NCBI RefSeq assembly: GCF_022539665.2
Contig: NC_081334.1
Span: 2,790,001 to 2,854,000 of the forward strand
Length of the DNA stretch: 64,000 nt
Source: Daphnia carinata
Lineage: Eukaryota; Arthropoda; Branchiopoda; Diplostraca; Daphniidae
Direction: 5' to 3'
Every line of letters begins with the position of its first letter. Within the stretch, counting starts at the first letter, position 1. Positions 45,996 to 58,106 of the stretch are shown one piece after another. The translations under genes were made by a program, and so were the position numbers. The notes beneath the pieces were generated by a model. That model was not told the DNA's origin and did not search any database. It saw nothing but the letters and a program-made list of their open reading frames with translations.

Positions 45996-48900
45996 CTTTT
46001 TCGGTGGAAACTGAGACGGACACAGTTTGTGTCCCTTCATTCGGCCGGGGGTAGGTGTGGCCAACAAATTGCTGCCGTTCGAAAGAGACGATTGAATCGA
46101 TAATTCCGATGAGGGGGAGGGGTGTAAAATTCTACACGGCAAAAGCCAACGGTTGGAAGGTACGGCCATCGTCAGAATCTGAGGCGTTTTTCTTTTGTTT
46201 TTCATTTCTTTTGCGTCGTTTTTTTAATATTTTGTTTTTAAAGAAAAGAATAGCGGCCCTCTTATTCTCGTGACCGTCCTCGCGGTGCCCCATCACGCCG
46301 AGTGCGGGAGGACAGCTGCCGCTCAAAAAAAAAGAAATCATTTTCTCGCTTATTCTAACTGTTCCAGTTTCTACATTTCTCTTTTTTTTGTTTTTGATTC
46401 TTTATTTCACTTTGATGACGTGCTAAACCGCCATTACGCGAGTCCGGAGCGCAAAAAAAATCAAGAGAGAGTGTAGGAATGGGCTGATATAAATGCAAAC
46501 GAACATAGTCATGCACTCTGCCCGATGTTAGACAGGGCTCATTATCAACACTTAATGAAGACGTACGGTTATTAGACTAGATTTTTATTACGTACTGACG
46601 TACAGCTGCCATTAGCCAAAGACTTTTTTTTTTTTTTTTTTTTTTTCGTAATGGACGCCATTTTTTTTGTGAGGGGGGGGGAGAGAGAGAGAGGTGGGAG
46701 GCTGTGCACGACGCGATGTTTAAGAAGATTGATGTACATTTCTCAAAAACTCGTTTCTACATTTTGTAATTGGATCGTTGTCACGGCTCTTTTGCGTAAG
46801 GAAATCTACGAATTTGCATTCGGCCTGACAACAGCATCGCGCGCACAAAGAAACTTCAAAGACATAGTCCTCTGACGGTTGTGCAAGTTCCTTTGTGTCC
46901 GTTTTCTTTTTGACAGATGGTTGGGGGGATTCGAGAGTTCGCATACTGTTTGACTGGCTTTTTTTTTAATTATTGTTATTCTTCTTCTTCTTCGTTCCAG
47001 CAAACATAAAGAAATGGCCCAGGTAGAATAGGCATTTTTTTTTTTTTAAATCATTCCGCACAGTGCAATAGGTCTACGCGAGTTTCATTCAAATGAGGAC
47101 GAAGGAGATCGATCGTTTAGCTCTCGAGTTTGGCCAGTCCTCGAGCATTTTTTTTTTTTTTTTTTTTTTTATAATGAAATGATGAATCAATAATTAAAGT
47201 TGAAGAGCCTTGTGTATAGAAATGATGGGCTGTTAATATTAGAAGGATCTCCTCTTGAAATCGATTTGCAGGATGAGAGACGTAGAAAACAAATGAATTC
47301 AAATAGCAAAAGATGATTGTTTTCATTTGCAGATTTTATTGGGACTTGTGCATGTTATTCCTGCTGGTGGCCAACTTGATCATCCTGCCCGTGGCCATCT
47401 CGTTTTTCAACGATGACCTGAGCACTCGCTGGATTGCCTTCAACTGCCTTAGCGACACCATCTTCATGATCGACATCGTCGTCAATTTTCGAACAGGTAT
47501 CGTTAAATATTAAATGTAATTAAAATATTGTGAGATTTTTTGTTTACTTGGCCAAAATCGAACACAGGTATTATGCAACAAGATAACTCTGAGCAGGTCA
47601 TCTTGGACCCGAAGCTGATAGCTAGGCACTATCTGCGCACATGGTTCTTCCTCGACTTGATCAGCTCCATCCCACTTGATTACATCTTCCTCATCTTCAA
47701 TCAGGTCAGTTTGTATGAACCTCATCAAGCGCTTTCGTTTTTGGGTTTTTGTTTTGGGAAATGAAATGTAACAACGCGAGCGACGTTTCATTTTTTTTTT
47801 TGCGGTGGCAGTTTTTACGGATGCAGGACTTTAGCGAAAGCTTTCAAATCCTGCAAGCCGGCCGAGCGTTGAGGATCCTGCGCTTGGCCAAACTGCTGTC
47901 TCTTGTCCGGCTTCTCCGACTGTCGCGTCTCGTCCGCTACGTCAACCAGTGGGAAGAAGTTTACGTAAGTGCAGGCTTCATTTTTCTTTCTTTTTTCCTT
48001 CTTCGTTTCTTTCTCTTTCCTCGTTGATCTACAGATATCCAAGACAGATGAAGGACAAAAAACAAAACAAAAAACACAACAGTTTCGAAATGAGAAAATA
48101 GATTGTGGACACACTGTGTGTTGGTCAGATATTATGATAACGTACACACGGCAACCAGCACTTGCCCATCAAATTATTCACGCCTTCCCATCGCCTTTTT
48201 TTTTTTTTTCAATTCCTTTTACGTGTGATCTTAACACGACCTTTTTTTATTTTTCCCGTTCTCGTTCTTTCTTTCTCTTGACTTCTACACACACACACAA
48301 ACACACAGGCATCTTATAGTTTATATCCGGAGCACTATTCTTATGTTTCCGTCTTTGTTTCGTTCAATTTATACCCCTCCCTTTTTCTTAACTCTTTTTT
48401 TTTTTTTATCGTTATATACGTACGTAGTCGCTCGTCCAAGTTTGGATTTCTTATCATTGAGTTGCATTCGCATATCGACCAAACCGCGCCCAATTTTTTT
48501 TTTTTTTTTTTTGTCGTTGCTGCTTTTTTTTTTTATTATTATTTCTTTCCTCTCCCTTTCTTATTATTTATTCATGTCGTACAGTTACGATGCATTGTGC
48601 TGAACCAACGTTTATTTTCTTTTTTTTTTTTTTTTTTGAGACGACAACTTCATTGGTACGATTTAATTTCCCCTATTTTCACGATATTTTCTTTTTCTGT
48701 ATATTTAATCACCTGGCTCTTATTCTCTCTCTCCTCATTTGATAGCGATGCGTTTGGCAGAACGGCGGTTGCGTAATCCCTTTAGGCAATTCCCTGTAAA
48801 ATGCAGTTGGTTTTTGAATGGCATCGTCTGATGCGGTAAACCCACACACACACTATGGAGTCATCTGTTTTCGATATCAGTACAGCAAATCGCCTTCCAG

Positions 48901-49695
48901 TTCAAATCTCGATTCACACACACACACACAACTATATAGACAGAGAGAACGTGACTTCCGGTGACGCAAATCATATCCGATTTTTTTTTTTTTTTTTTTT
49001 TTTCCAAGACAAAAAAAAAATAATAGGGTGTACTCAAAAAGCTCCTTCTATAATACACCCCCACATCTGTGTACGCCGCTATATACATCCTGGACAAGCT
49101 ATATATCCGGTAGCTTATTTATGAAGAGCTATAACTTTCGCGTGTTTTGATTTGTGCTGCCCGCCATCTCTTCGTTGATCTTTTTCACTTTGCCCGGCAA
49201 CTTCCTTTCATTTTTATTTTATTTTTTTTTTAATCCCGTCTGTCGTGACAATGTTAGATTCGATAAGCACACAACCAACTGACTTGAGTTCATTTTGCGA
49301 TGTGTTCTTTTTTTTTTTTTTTGCGCTTTATTGCTCAGGATCGATGAGTTGAGAGATTCGCTAGCGTCTGACACTTGACATTACGACACATCGGTATGAC
49401 AACGTGTATCGATTATTATTATATTTTTGTTTCCAATACTCACTGCGAATAAGACAAAAGGACAACCATTTCCCTTTTGTATTTGTTTTTATGATGAATG
49501 GACTTTCGTAGAATCGAACAACAATCTTTTTGGGATGATGATGTATACGAAGATAGGGACGTCGAGGATGTTTTTTAACCTTTCAGTAATTGACTGAGTA
49601 CGAAGGCAGGGCTCGACAAATGTTGGTCAGGTCCAACAGATTAACTCGTTACCTCGGCTGAACGTCTTGTTTCCTGCGCTTGATTTTTTCGTCTC

Positions 49696-49728
<33 letters not shown>

Positions 49729-52700
49729 CGACCGATCAAAACAATAAAAAAAAAAATAGCATCCGTTTTTCTCTTCCATGTACCTACTGTGACGACCGTA
49801 ATGCACCAACAGTTTCGGGTTTGTCTGTGTGTTCTGCAGATTTACGACATCCAGTTTATATAATCAAAGCTCAGCTGCGAGTGAGAGGCATTAAGAATGA
49901 TTTGCTTTCTTCTCCGTTCTCTCTTTCTCTCTCTTTATGTTAGTGTGCGTGGATTTGTCGTGTGCGGGGGTCACAATCGATAGAGCTTCATCCATCATAT
50001 CGAATTGAACGTTTTTTTTTTTTTTTTTTTTTTCATACTTGATGCCATCTCGACCAAAGACGAATAACTTGCATTGATGCTCGCCCATCGTTCCCCCCTT
50101 TAATCGGCTTTCATATACTGGCAAATCTGAAACCCGTCCTTTAGGTGATGTCGTAGACCCTTCGTTTCCATCTAACAACTACTGGCCTTTTCTTTCGTTC
50201 CCTAAGCATTTTCTGTTTCATTGATCATCAAGTCGACTCTGCACTGTCAGAGGCTTCTTCCTATATTGCGTTGTGTGTATGCGTGTGTGTGTAAGCTGTC
50301 AGCCGAGTAGCGTCGATCGAAACGATATACAACACACTTGCGCTCATTAAAAGGAAAAAAATGGAAAGGCCAATCCCACTCTTGTCCTATTCTTCTCGCG
50401 GACTCTTATTATTACGAGGAGACAGAGTGAACGATGTATAGAGGATGATGATTCGCAATGAATGGCTTGTTTTTTTTGTTGTTTTTTTTGTTGTTGTATA
50501 GATTATTATTATAGCTACCGCCCATAATACTAGATTGAACTGTGTGCATACAGCCGCACTGACGTACATGGATGCTTTTATTATTTATTATCGACTCGTT
50601 TTTTTTTTCGGAGAGAACAACAGAGAAGTGGCATTTCTATTTGTCATGCTTCATTTGTTATTTTATTCATCCTGCAAAAAAAAAAAAAAAAAAACTCGTG
50701 GAAATGTTTTTATTTCTCGTCCGTGTGTGATGCTGAAATTATCAGCCTTTTTATTTATTTATTTTTTTTCCTATTTTGCGTGCGTGTGTATGTGTGTTTT
50801 TTTTTTTTTTTTTAAGACTTTGCCTTTCTTTCGTTTCCAATTGATGATGGGCACGAGTCAAAGGAGATGCCCAACACCCAATCTTTTGGACGTCTCTTTT
50901 TTTTTTTTTCCTTCTACGGACACTATGAACTTTCTCACTTTCTATCTCTCTCTCTCTCTCTCATTGTTGTCTTTTCTTCTTCTTTGATTTATCGTTTCGG
51001 TTGGGCCGAGATACATACCTCCCCCGTAGTAGAAAGAGAAACGAAAGCCGAAAGCAAACAAAGCGGAACAAAAAGGCAATAGCGCTTTAGTAGTTTGTGT
51101 TCCTTTTTTTTTTTTTTTTTTCTTTCATAAGAATTCAAGTTTAGTATTTATGTAAACGTTTCTCGGATTTTTTTTTTCGTTTTGTTTTGTTTTGTTCACG
51201 CTCTCTATCTATACACACACTCTTTTCGCTCATCCTTCTATCACTCTTTCTCTCTCTCTCTGTCTATCTCTCTCTCTCTCTCTCTCTCAGATCTTACAGA
51301 ATCTGCGCAAGAGTCGGACCGAGCGACGGGGCCGGCTCGGTTCCGACGCTCACGCGAGCAAACAGAAGCAGCACAACAGCAAAAATTCCCTAATCATGAA
51401 GGTAAAAAAAAAAAAAAAAAAAAATCAAAATCAAAACAGGGTGGGGAAAGGCTAACGGGAGAAGGCGTTCCGATTGCGCTAAAGCCGTTTGTTAGAAGAG
51501 TAATCATTTTTGCCCAGTGTAGAAATGAAATGGTTTTGCTGATGGCTATAACAGTACTAATGCTACAAAAAAAAAAATTAATTGAAATTGCAAAAAAAAA
51601 AATTAAAGATTTAAAAAAAAATCGTAACAATCAAGAAAGAAAAGCAACAAAAAAAAAAACAAACAAAAGAGATGATTCGAAGAGAATATAATGCTTTTTT
51701 AAAGAATGCATCATCGTCTTCCATAAAATTCTGTTAGACAAACAACGCATATGTTTCTGACTTCTTTCTTTCGTCTTCTGCTTCTCTTTAATTCCTTTCA
51801 CGCCATGGCTGTTGACGCTGTGCTTTTCGGTTTGTTTCTTTTGGTAATTATCACCCAATCCACTTGGATTTGGGTTGTTTGATTTTTGTTGTGTTTTCCT
51901 TTTTCGTTTCTGTCATCAGTGAAAACCAAAAGTTTAATTTCGCTTTCGTTGTTCTGTTTTAAGTTGCACGGCTCATCCAACAACATCGATCTGAATATGC
52001 AAAGTGTGCCTCTCTGATTGCGAATGCAAATGGCTTGGGCAATGAGGGCACGTCTATTGAATTGCTATTCCCTCGTTACTAGTTCTTTCTTTTTTTTTTT
52101 AATGGATTAAGTTTTGTGAATTATCAATCCTCCCATACATCCAAATTTTTCAGTTACGTAGAATTTGGTTTCACATTTTTGTTTACATTTGAAAATGAAA
52201 GAACCACGATGACTCATTTTGTACAACATTACATCTACAAGGTGAACAAAGAGTAAACTATAGCTGTTCGTGTAACAGGGTTGACACAGGGTTTTGTTGA
52301 TTGGCTCTGTAAAAAGGGAAGGGGCATTCTCATTCTGAATTAGAAACGGCTTAAGTAGCAGATGATGGTGATCAAATGGTCTTATCGTTTTCCTTTCTTT
52401 CCTATTGCATTCAACGTGTGGGCCTTGTGTGTGACGTGACGTTCTTCGTCATCCTCATCAACCCAATCAACAACGACCGTCATCCCTGTGCAGTTCCTCA
52501 ACATGGCCAGCGTTTTCATGAGGATCTTCAACCTGATCTGTATGATGCTGCTGATCGGACACTGGTCGGGCTGCCTCCAGTTCCTGGTGCCAATGTTGCA
52601 GGGATTTCCGCCCAACTCGTGGGTCGCCATCAACGAATTACAGGTCAGCTCAAATGCATCACTTCGATCTTTTAAATCTTAAACACTCCCGTTTCATATT

Positions 52701-53352
52701 GATTTTATCGATTTGGATATGGAGAAGGGCTTGTACTTTTATAAAGGGAACACATGTCTTTACAGGTTATACGCTACATAGATTTGTGTTTGTATAGCCC
52801 TTGGTCTGTACTTGTATTTTTGTTTTTTTTGCAAACCTCTATGTATCACTAAGCTATATCATCCGCACGGGATTTATCGCTGTTCAGTGCGGATGTGTTT
52901 CAACCACGGGTCGCAGAGAAGGGGATTATCGATCAGCTTTCTCGCCATATTACACAACGGGGGGTTTTGTTTTCCATAAGAGTTTAGTGAACCGTGCGAA
53001 GACAGCAAAGATGTTGTACGAGTTGTGTCGAAGCGAAGACTTGAACAAATTTTTTTTTATTGTACATCGTTTCAAGTTGATGTGCCTTTTAAAACTTTAG
53101 GGGATTATAGCAGAGATTTGACTTTTAATTTTGGGAGGGAGGATTATTGTTTTCTTTGTGTGGGGGAAAATGGCTAACGATTTCGTGTACATCAAAGCTG
53201 GTTTAACTGAATAACGCACGTAACACTGCCCCAGCCTTTCATTTCTTTTTTTTTTTTCAAGCGGTTAATAAGATCAAGTTCCGTTTGATGGTGTTCGTCG
53301 ATAGCGGCTCTCACTTTGCAACACACTCTGCGAATTTGAAATGAGGAAAAAT

Positions 53353-53388
<36 letters not shown>

Positions 53389-54616
53389 AAAGAATGAATT
53401 TTTTTGATCGTGTATTGGTGAACAGGAATCTTTCTGGCTGGAACAGTACTCTTGGGCGCTATTCAAAGCCATGTCTCACATGCTGTGCATCGGTTACGGA
53501 CGATTCCCCCCTCAGTCATTGACGGATATGTGGCTGACGATGCTATCGATGATCAGCGGCGCCACCTGCTACGCTCTCTTCCTTGGACACGCCACCAATC
53601 TCATCCAGAGCCTCGACTCTTCTCGTCGACAGTATCGCGAAAAGGTAAGCGCACTTCATCGTTTCGCCTCACATCAGCCGACATGTCCAACTGTTTAGCA
53701 TCAAAACGTGAGATCGTACGGAATCGAATCGATGGTGTCTGAAAAGACGGGACTCGAATTGACGTGCGTGAATCACGCGAAAGCCAAATCCGATAGAAAT
53801 GCAAGGCAATAAGAGGTACGATTTGACTTCAAAGGAACGAAAGCTGGAGGTAGACCACTAGAACTTTCGATATGTAAAGGAGCTCCGCTTGTCGGAAGAT
53901 TGGTCGCCCACAGCGGTACATTCTGCCGGATAACAATTGAATGTCAGATGGCGTACGAGTCTGTGGGCTTGTAAACTGTAAACGGCGGACACGTTCACAC
54001 ACATCAATGGCCGTGCCGAATGTGGACGAGTAGCCCACATTGCGTTAGCGCTCACGCCATGTAAATGTTGCAGGGGAAAAGGTAGCAAAGGAATGGCGTT
54101 GTTGCATCCGAAAAAGAAATGCATTTTCTAAAAATTTATGCCTTGTAAATTATTTGCGAAATTTGATATTCGTGATGACGCTTGGTGGCTATCGATCCAT
54201 TTCTTTTTCTTTTTTTTATCGTTCATTTTTGATTTCGTTTGTACAATCATGGATCGTAGCTCAATCGTCCGAGGGTAGGCAGAAACCAAGACGTACGTCT
54301 ACGTATCGTTAAAGAGAATTTTGTATGGGCTGCGTGCTGTATGTCGGAGATAAGATACGGGGCATGTTTGGATTTTTCATTCGCTGGAAAATGGTGAGTG
54401 GCATTTCAATCAACTAGATAGAATGTATAAGCCTATGTAAATGGAGCATGACGGTATTCAAACATCATCAACGATAGAGCCTCTGTTGGCACTCCCGGGT
54501 GGCTGTGTACGAATCTTCTATGAGAGCCCCCCACCCCCGCCTGTCGTTTATAAAATATGAAATTGAATGGAAAAAAAAAAAAAAAAAAAAAAAGATTTTC
54601 TTAGCAAGATCCGCTC

Positions 54617-54651
<35 letters not shown>

Positions 54652-56829
54652 TTCATTTCGTTTTGAAATTTCAATAGTTTTAATCAGACTGGAGTAAGAC
54701 GCGAAGTTCCGCTTTGTCTTCATTTCGAAATGGGAAACATGCCTGCGAATTGCGTCACATTCTAGCATAAATAATGCGACCTAGACGAATGTACTGCAGC
54801 TCTCTTATTTTCGTACATTGTACGCGAACGAGTGTTGTACCAGGCACGTCCATGTTCCAGCATCAATTAGCATCGGGCGAGAAAAAACAAAGGGTTGACG
54901 TCGAATGCACTCGGTATCTCTACTACGCGGCAAGCTTGTGCGTTTGCTTGGCCTAGTTACTTCCAATAACATCGCACTGCTTCATTAAATATAGAACCCG
55001 CGCTGTCGGGACTGCACGTCGGGACGAACGTTTGTGTTTACGAAAATATGACAGAACGCTGAGATGCGAAAGAAAAGAATTACGTCAAAAAAAAAAATGC
55101 TATCGGCTGCCAATAGCAACACATTTAAGGACCCCAGCAATCGGCCAACGCATTGATCTTGTCCGTCTAATGGCCAAGTTTCGTTCTATGGGCTACACAA
55201 TTTTTTTAACGTGTTACAAGAGTGGCTAACAAAGTAATAATAACAATGAAGTGTGCTATCGTAACTCGCCGACTGTCCAGGTGGTGCGTACTTTGTTGGA
55301 GGCCTTGATGGCTCTAGATTGTTCCATTCGTTTGTTGTTGTTGTCGTCGTTCGTTAATTCAGTCTAACGTAGTTTTTATTGTTGTCGTCACGTCGTTCAG
55401 GGCAACTGCAAGTCCTGATGAAGAATAGATAAGAAAAAGAATAGCCAGGTCGATATGTGTCCGAACGTTATCATCCCACTGTGTTATTGATGAGCAAGTT
55501 CGGCCTGAATATAATGAGTTTATTACTATTTTCTTTTTATATATATATATGTATTAGAATTGTTCGTTTACAAAATGGCTTATCTCGTTTATCTTTGTTT
55601 TTTTGTTTGTTTTTTTTAACAGCTGAAGCAGGTGGAGGAGTACATGGCGTACCGGCGGTTGCCACGCGACATGCGCCAGAGGATCACCGAATACTTCGAA
55701 CACCGCTACCAAGGCAAATTCTTCGACGAAGACGCCATCTTGGGAGAGTTGTCGGAGAAGTTACGCGAGGTATGATCCCTGGTTTTTTTTTGTTTTTTTA
55801 AATAATGATAATAACGATGAGTTGACAAGGACCCAAAAAAATCTATGAGCCATTACGGAAGCTAATGATCCTCCATCTTTTATACCCGAACTGGTGACGT
55901 TTGTACCGCACGAACTATAGGACCCTCTTCATGTTTATGCTTTCAGTGGCATCATCGTTGATAGGCCGTGTGTAATTGTCCCATTGCCTAAAGGGCTTTA
56001 TGATTCCAAAACGAATTTTTTTTTTCTTTTCTTTGTCTTCTAAATACTAGACTACGGGGCTAGGCTGCTTCTTGCTCCCTTGGATTTTTCTCGTTGTATA
56101 TTTCTAAGAACCCGATAATGTTGTGCGTCATTGTTGTTGATAGGTAATTGACTATACCGCAGATCGGGGATAGCTCACAGTTTGACGTTGCCGTTGGGTA
56201 CGCGAAGCTTTGGGGGGGGGGAAAAAAAATAGAAAACGGCGGAGATTGAAAGAGTAGGAAAGGGTCCGTGTGTTATTAAGCTTTTACAGGCAGGGCCACA
56301 TAAACAGTAGCTAACGAAAATGCTGTGCTTGCGTTTTGTACACACAGACAGAACAAAATAGAAAGTTAAAAAAAAAAAAAAAAACGGGTCTAACCGATAA
56401 CTCACGCAGTCAAGCCGCCACCCCGGCGATTCTTCCACCAGCTTCTTTTTTTTTTTTTTTTTTTCCTTCTGATTTTCTTGTGCTTAGATGGCACGTTAGC
56501 CACGCACCATTTGGTCCGACGTATCGAGTGTTTTCGACTCCGCCGAGCCATTTGCTTTAATAGCCTCATCCCACTGCTATTGAACTGTTATGTAGTCCCG
56601 CAGTCTTCACGGCAGAGCTGTACGCTTTGTATATGTAAACATTCCCCCCCCCCTTTTTTTTTTTAAAGCTTTGCTACCGACGTATCAGCCGTTCTTTCTG
56701 ACGCCGGGTCAAGAATGACAAACTCATCAATTCCTGTTGAAGTGTATACGAATAAAGGCCGTGAGACGGGGAATCCTAATATTATTTGATCAGCTACGTA
56801 TTTCAAGTGTTTCGTTCTTTTCGTGGGTT

Positions 56830-56860
<31 letters not shown>

Positions 56861-58106
56861 CAACCAACTAAATTGTCTAGTCTTGGCTGTTTGATTTGTT
56901 TATCACCTTGGATGAAAAGAATTGGTGAGATTTCCTAGAAAAACTTGAGAGGACTTGCGTAGAAACAGAAGGGCCCATGTCCAGGCAGGACATTTTCAAT
57001 CCCGGTTGTCTCCTGCGAGCCATCTGGTGGCTTCTAAAAACAAATCAAAGAAAAATCTCATTTAGTTTCTTTTCTTTTCTTTTCTTTTTTTTATAAAGAA
57101 GAGCCTACTAGGCTTTTAAATTTTTTTTTTTTTTTTTCGTTGATGATCTCTTTGTATTCTAAATTGCACCGTTTGATGTTGCTGTGGTTGCAGGATGTCA
57201 TCAATTTCAACTGCCGATCTTTGGTGGCTTCAGTACCGTTTTTTGCCAATGCCGATCCAGCCTTCGTCTCCGATGTAGTCACCAAACTCATTTACGAGGT
57301 CTTCCAACCGGGTATGTTCTCATTTAAAACTGTCTTAAACCAATCCAACGCTTACTATACCTGAGCCAAAATTTTAAAGGTGATATTATCATCAAAGAGG
57401 GCACCATTGGAACGAAGATGTACTTCATCCAGGAGGGCATCGTCGACATCGTCATGGGCAACGGTGAAGTGGCCACATCTTTAAGTGACGGCTCATACTT
57501 TGGCGAGATTTGTCTCCTGACTAACGCTCGACGAGTGGCCAGCGTCCGGGCAGAAACTTACTGTAACCTATTCTCCCTCTCGGTGGAACATTTTAACGCC
57601 GTCCTCGACCAGTATCCACTCATGAGAAGAACGCTAGAGAGCGTTGCTGCCGAAAGGTCATCGTCTGCATATCTAATGTTTTTTCTCGCAGATTCACATT
57701 CTCTTGTCGTATTTCCATTCGTAGGTTAAATAAAATAGGAAAGAATCCAACCATGGTATCAAACCGTGAAGACTTGCAGAGTGACTGTAAAACAGTCAAC
57801 GCCATCGTCAGTGGTATGACGACAGGTGGCCATTCTGGGCCGGGCAGTACGGAAGAATTCGGTGGTCACCATTTGGGTCATCGACGGCGTTCTTCCACGG
57901 GTAGAATTCACAACTATTTGTACCAACATTCGCCCGCAATGTCGCCACCGTACAGCCTTCCGCGCCCTCGCTCCGAGAACAACTTCGCCCTGGCCGCAGC
58001 AGCAGCTTCCATGGCCGCTGCAGCGTTCGGTGTGCCGTCCGGCAGCGTCCACGACGATCGCACATTCGACCTCAAATCCGAAGACAAGATCAGGCCCAAT
58101 CACTGA
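41065..58106 (+). CDS. Ih: HCN (Ih) hyperpolarization-activated cation channel, full gene
   Basis: Encodes the tetrameric plasma-membrane channel that opens on hyperpolarization, is modulated by cAMP and carries the pacemaker current Ih. Coding exons: 41065-42536, 47333-47496, 47568-47704, 47812-47964, 52494-52643, 53426-53644, 55623-55769, 57194-57311, 57380-57656 and 57725-58106. All have GT-AG borders and sum to 1,072 codons plus stop. An optional 111-nt exon at 51291-51401 adds 37 residues. Domains: long variable N-terminus (1-435), HCN domain (about 437-491), S1-S6 (about 492-765) with an Arg/Lys-rich S4 and a CIGYGR filter (713-718), C-linker (766-850), cyclic-nucleotide-binding domain (about 851-950), short C-terminal tail. 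The core is very close to insect Ih as I know it. Introns range from 65 nt to nearly 5 kb. The long ones are full of homopolymers. The gene converges on PHAX. Confidence 0.97.
42537..47332 (+). other. HCN intron 1 (about 4.8 kb)
   Basis: Non-coding and crowded with A, T, G and C runs (for example G runs near 42657, T runs of 18-24 at several sites, and long A/T runs around 44807-44977) and a 31-bp (TG)n tract at 45964-45994. No exon with HCN similarity is seen in it. Confidence 0.85.
45964..45994. repeat. (TG)n microsatellite in HCN intron 1
   Basis: About 15 uninterrupted TG units after a T run. Confidence 0.9.
47333..47496 (+). CDS. Ih: HCN exon 2: S1 and S2
   Basis: Codes residues 491-546: [20 protein letters not shown] (S1), a short extracellular loop, then [21 protein letters not shown] (S2). 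The first base completes Arg491. It ends ACAG|GTATCG. Confidence 0.96.
47568..47704 (+). CDS. Ih: HCN exon 3: S2-S3 loop and S3
   Basis: Starts after a 71-nt intron (residues 546-591): [20 protein letters not shown] (cytoplasmic loop), then [19 protein letters not shown] (S3). It ends TCAG|GTCAGT at phase 0. Confidence 0.96.
47812..47964 (+). CDS. Ih: HCN exon 4: S3-S4 loop and S4 voltage sensor
   Basis: 51 codons (592-642). S4 carries positive residues every third position: R609, R612, R615, K618, then S621, then R624, R627, R630, R633, the pattern typical of HCN channels. The exon starts [12 protein letters not shown] second in-frame CAG acceptor lies 15 nt inside (exon start 47827), so a form lacking FLRMQ is possible. 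It ends with QWEEVY before a GTAAGT donor. Confidence 0.96.
49697..49726. repeat. Poly(C) 30 in HCN intron
   Basis: Run of 30 C in the intron between exons 4 and 5. The length may be approximate. Confidence 0.8.
51249..51289 (+). repeat. (CT)n tract forming the cassette exon's acceptor
   Basis: Nearly pure CT repeat running directly into the CAG acceptor of the 51291 exon, so it is the polypyrimidine tract of that exon. Confidence 0.9.
51291..51401 (+). CDS. Ih: HCN cassette exon: S4-S5 linker insert (37 aa)
   Basis: 111 nt, a multiple of three, at phase 0 on both sides, with a CTCTCAG acceptor and an AAG|GTAAAA donor. It reads [20 protein letters not shown] and so on, ending SLIMK: a strongly basic, hydrophilic insert between QWEEVY (exon 4) and FLNMAS (exon 5). 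Skipping it gives the canonical S4-S5 linker. From memory, insect Ih transcripts carry a similar insert beginning ILQNL, so this looks like a conserved optional exon. It lies in the large 47965-52493 intron and is absent from the 1,072-codon count. Confidence 0.82.
52494..52643 (+). CDS. Ih: HCN exon 5: S5
   Basis: 50 codons (643-692): [20 protein letters not shown] forms S5, then [13 protein letters not shown] and the turret. Acceptor TGCAG, donor GTCAGC, both phase 0. Confidence 0.96.
53426..53644 (+). CDS. Ih: HCN exon 6: pore and S6
   Basis: 73 codons (693-765). Pore helix [10 protein letters not shown], selectivity filter CIGYGR (713-718), then S6 [20 protein letters not shown] and the start of the C-linker ([10 protein letters not shown]). 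The GYG filter with flanking C-I and R is diagnostic of HCN channels. Confidence 0.97.
55623..55769 (+). CDS. Ih: HCN exon 7: C-linker
   Basis: 49 codons (766-814): [20 protein letters not shown] then [15 protein letters not shown]. This is the first C-linker helices, which couple cAMP binding to the gate. Preceded by a 2-kb intron. Confidence 0.96.
57194..57311 (+). CDS. Ih: HCN exon 8: C-linker end
   Basis: 39 codons plus one base: [20 protein letters not shown] then EVFQPG. The split Gly853 codon is completed by exon 9. Confidence 0.96.
57380..57656 (+). CDS. Ih: HCN exon 9: cyclic-nucleotide-binding domain
   Basis: Carries the beta roll and phosphate-binding cassette: [15 protein letters not shown] (893-907), with Glu895 and Arg904 at the positions that contact cAMP in vertebrate HCN2. 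It ends in the middle of an AGG codon. Confidence 0.96.
57725..58106 (+). CDS. Ih: HCN exon 10: C-helix end and tail
   Basis: Begins [13 protein letters not shown] (the end of the CNBD C-helix region), then a variable tail with HGRRSST-like basic, Tyr/Pro and Ala-rich parts, ending KIRPNH. The tail is only about 115 residues, with no SNL tripeptide such as vertebrate HCNs carry for adaptor binding. Confidence 0.92.
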
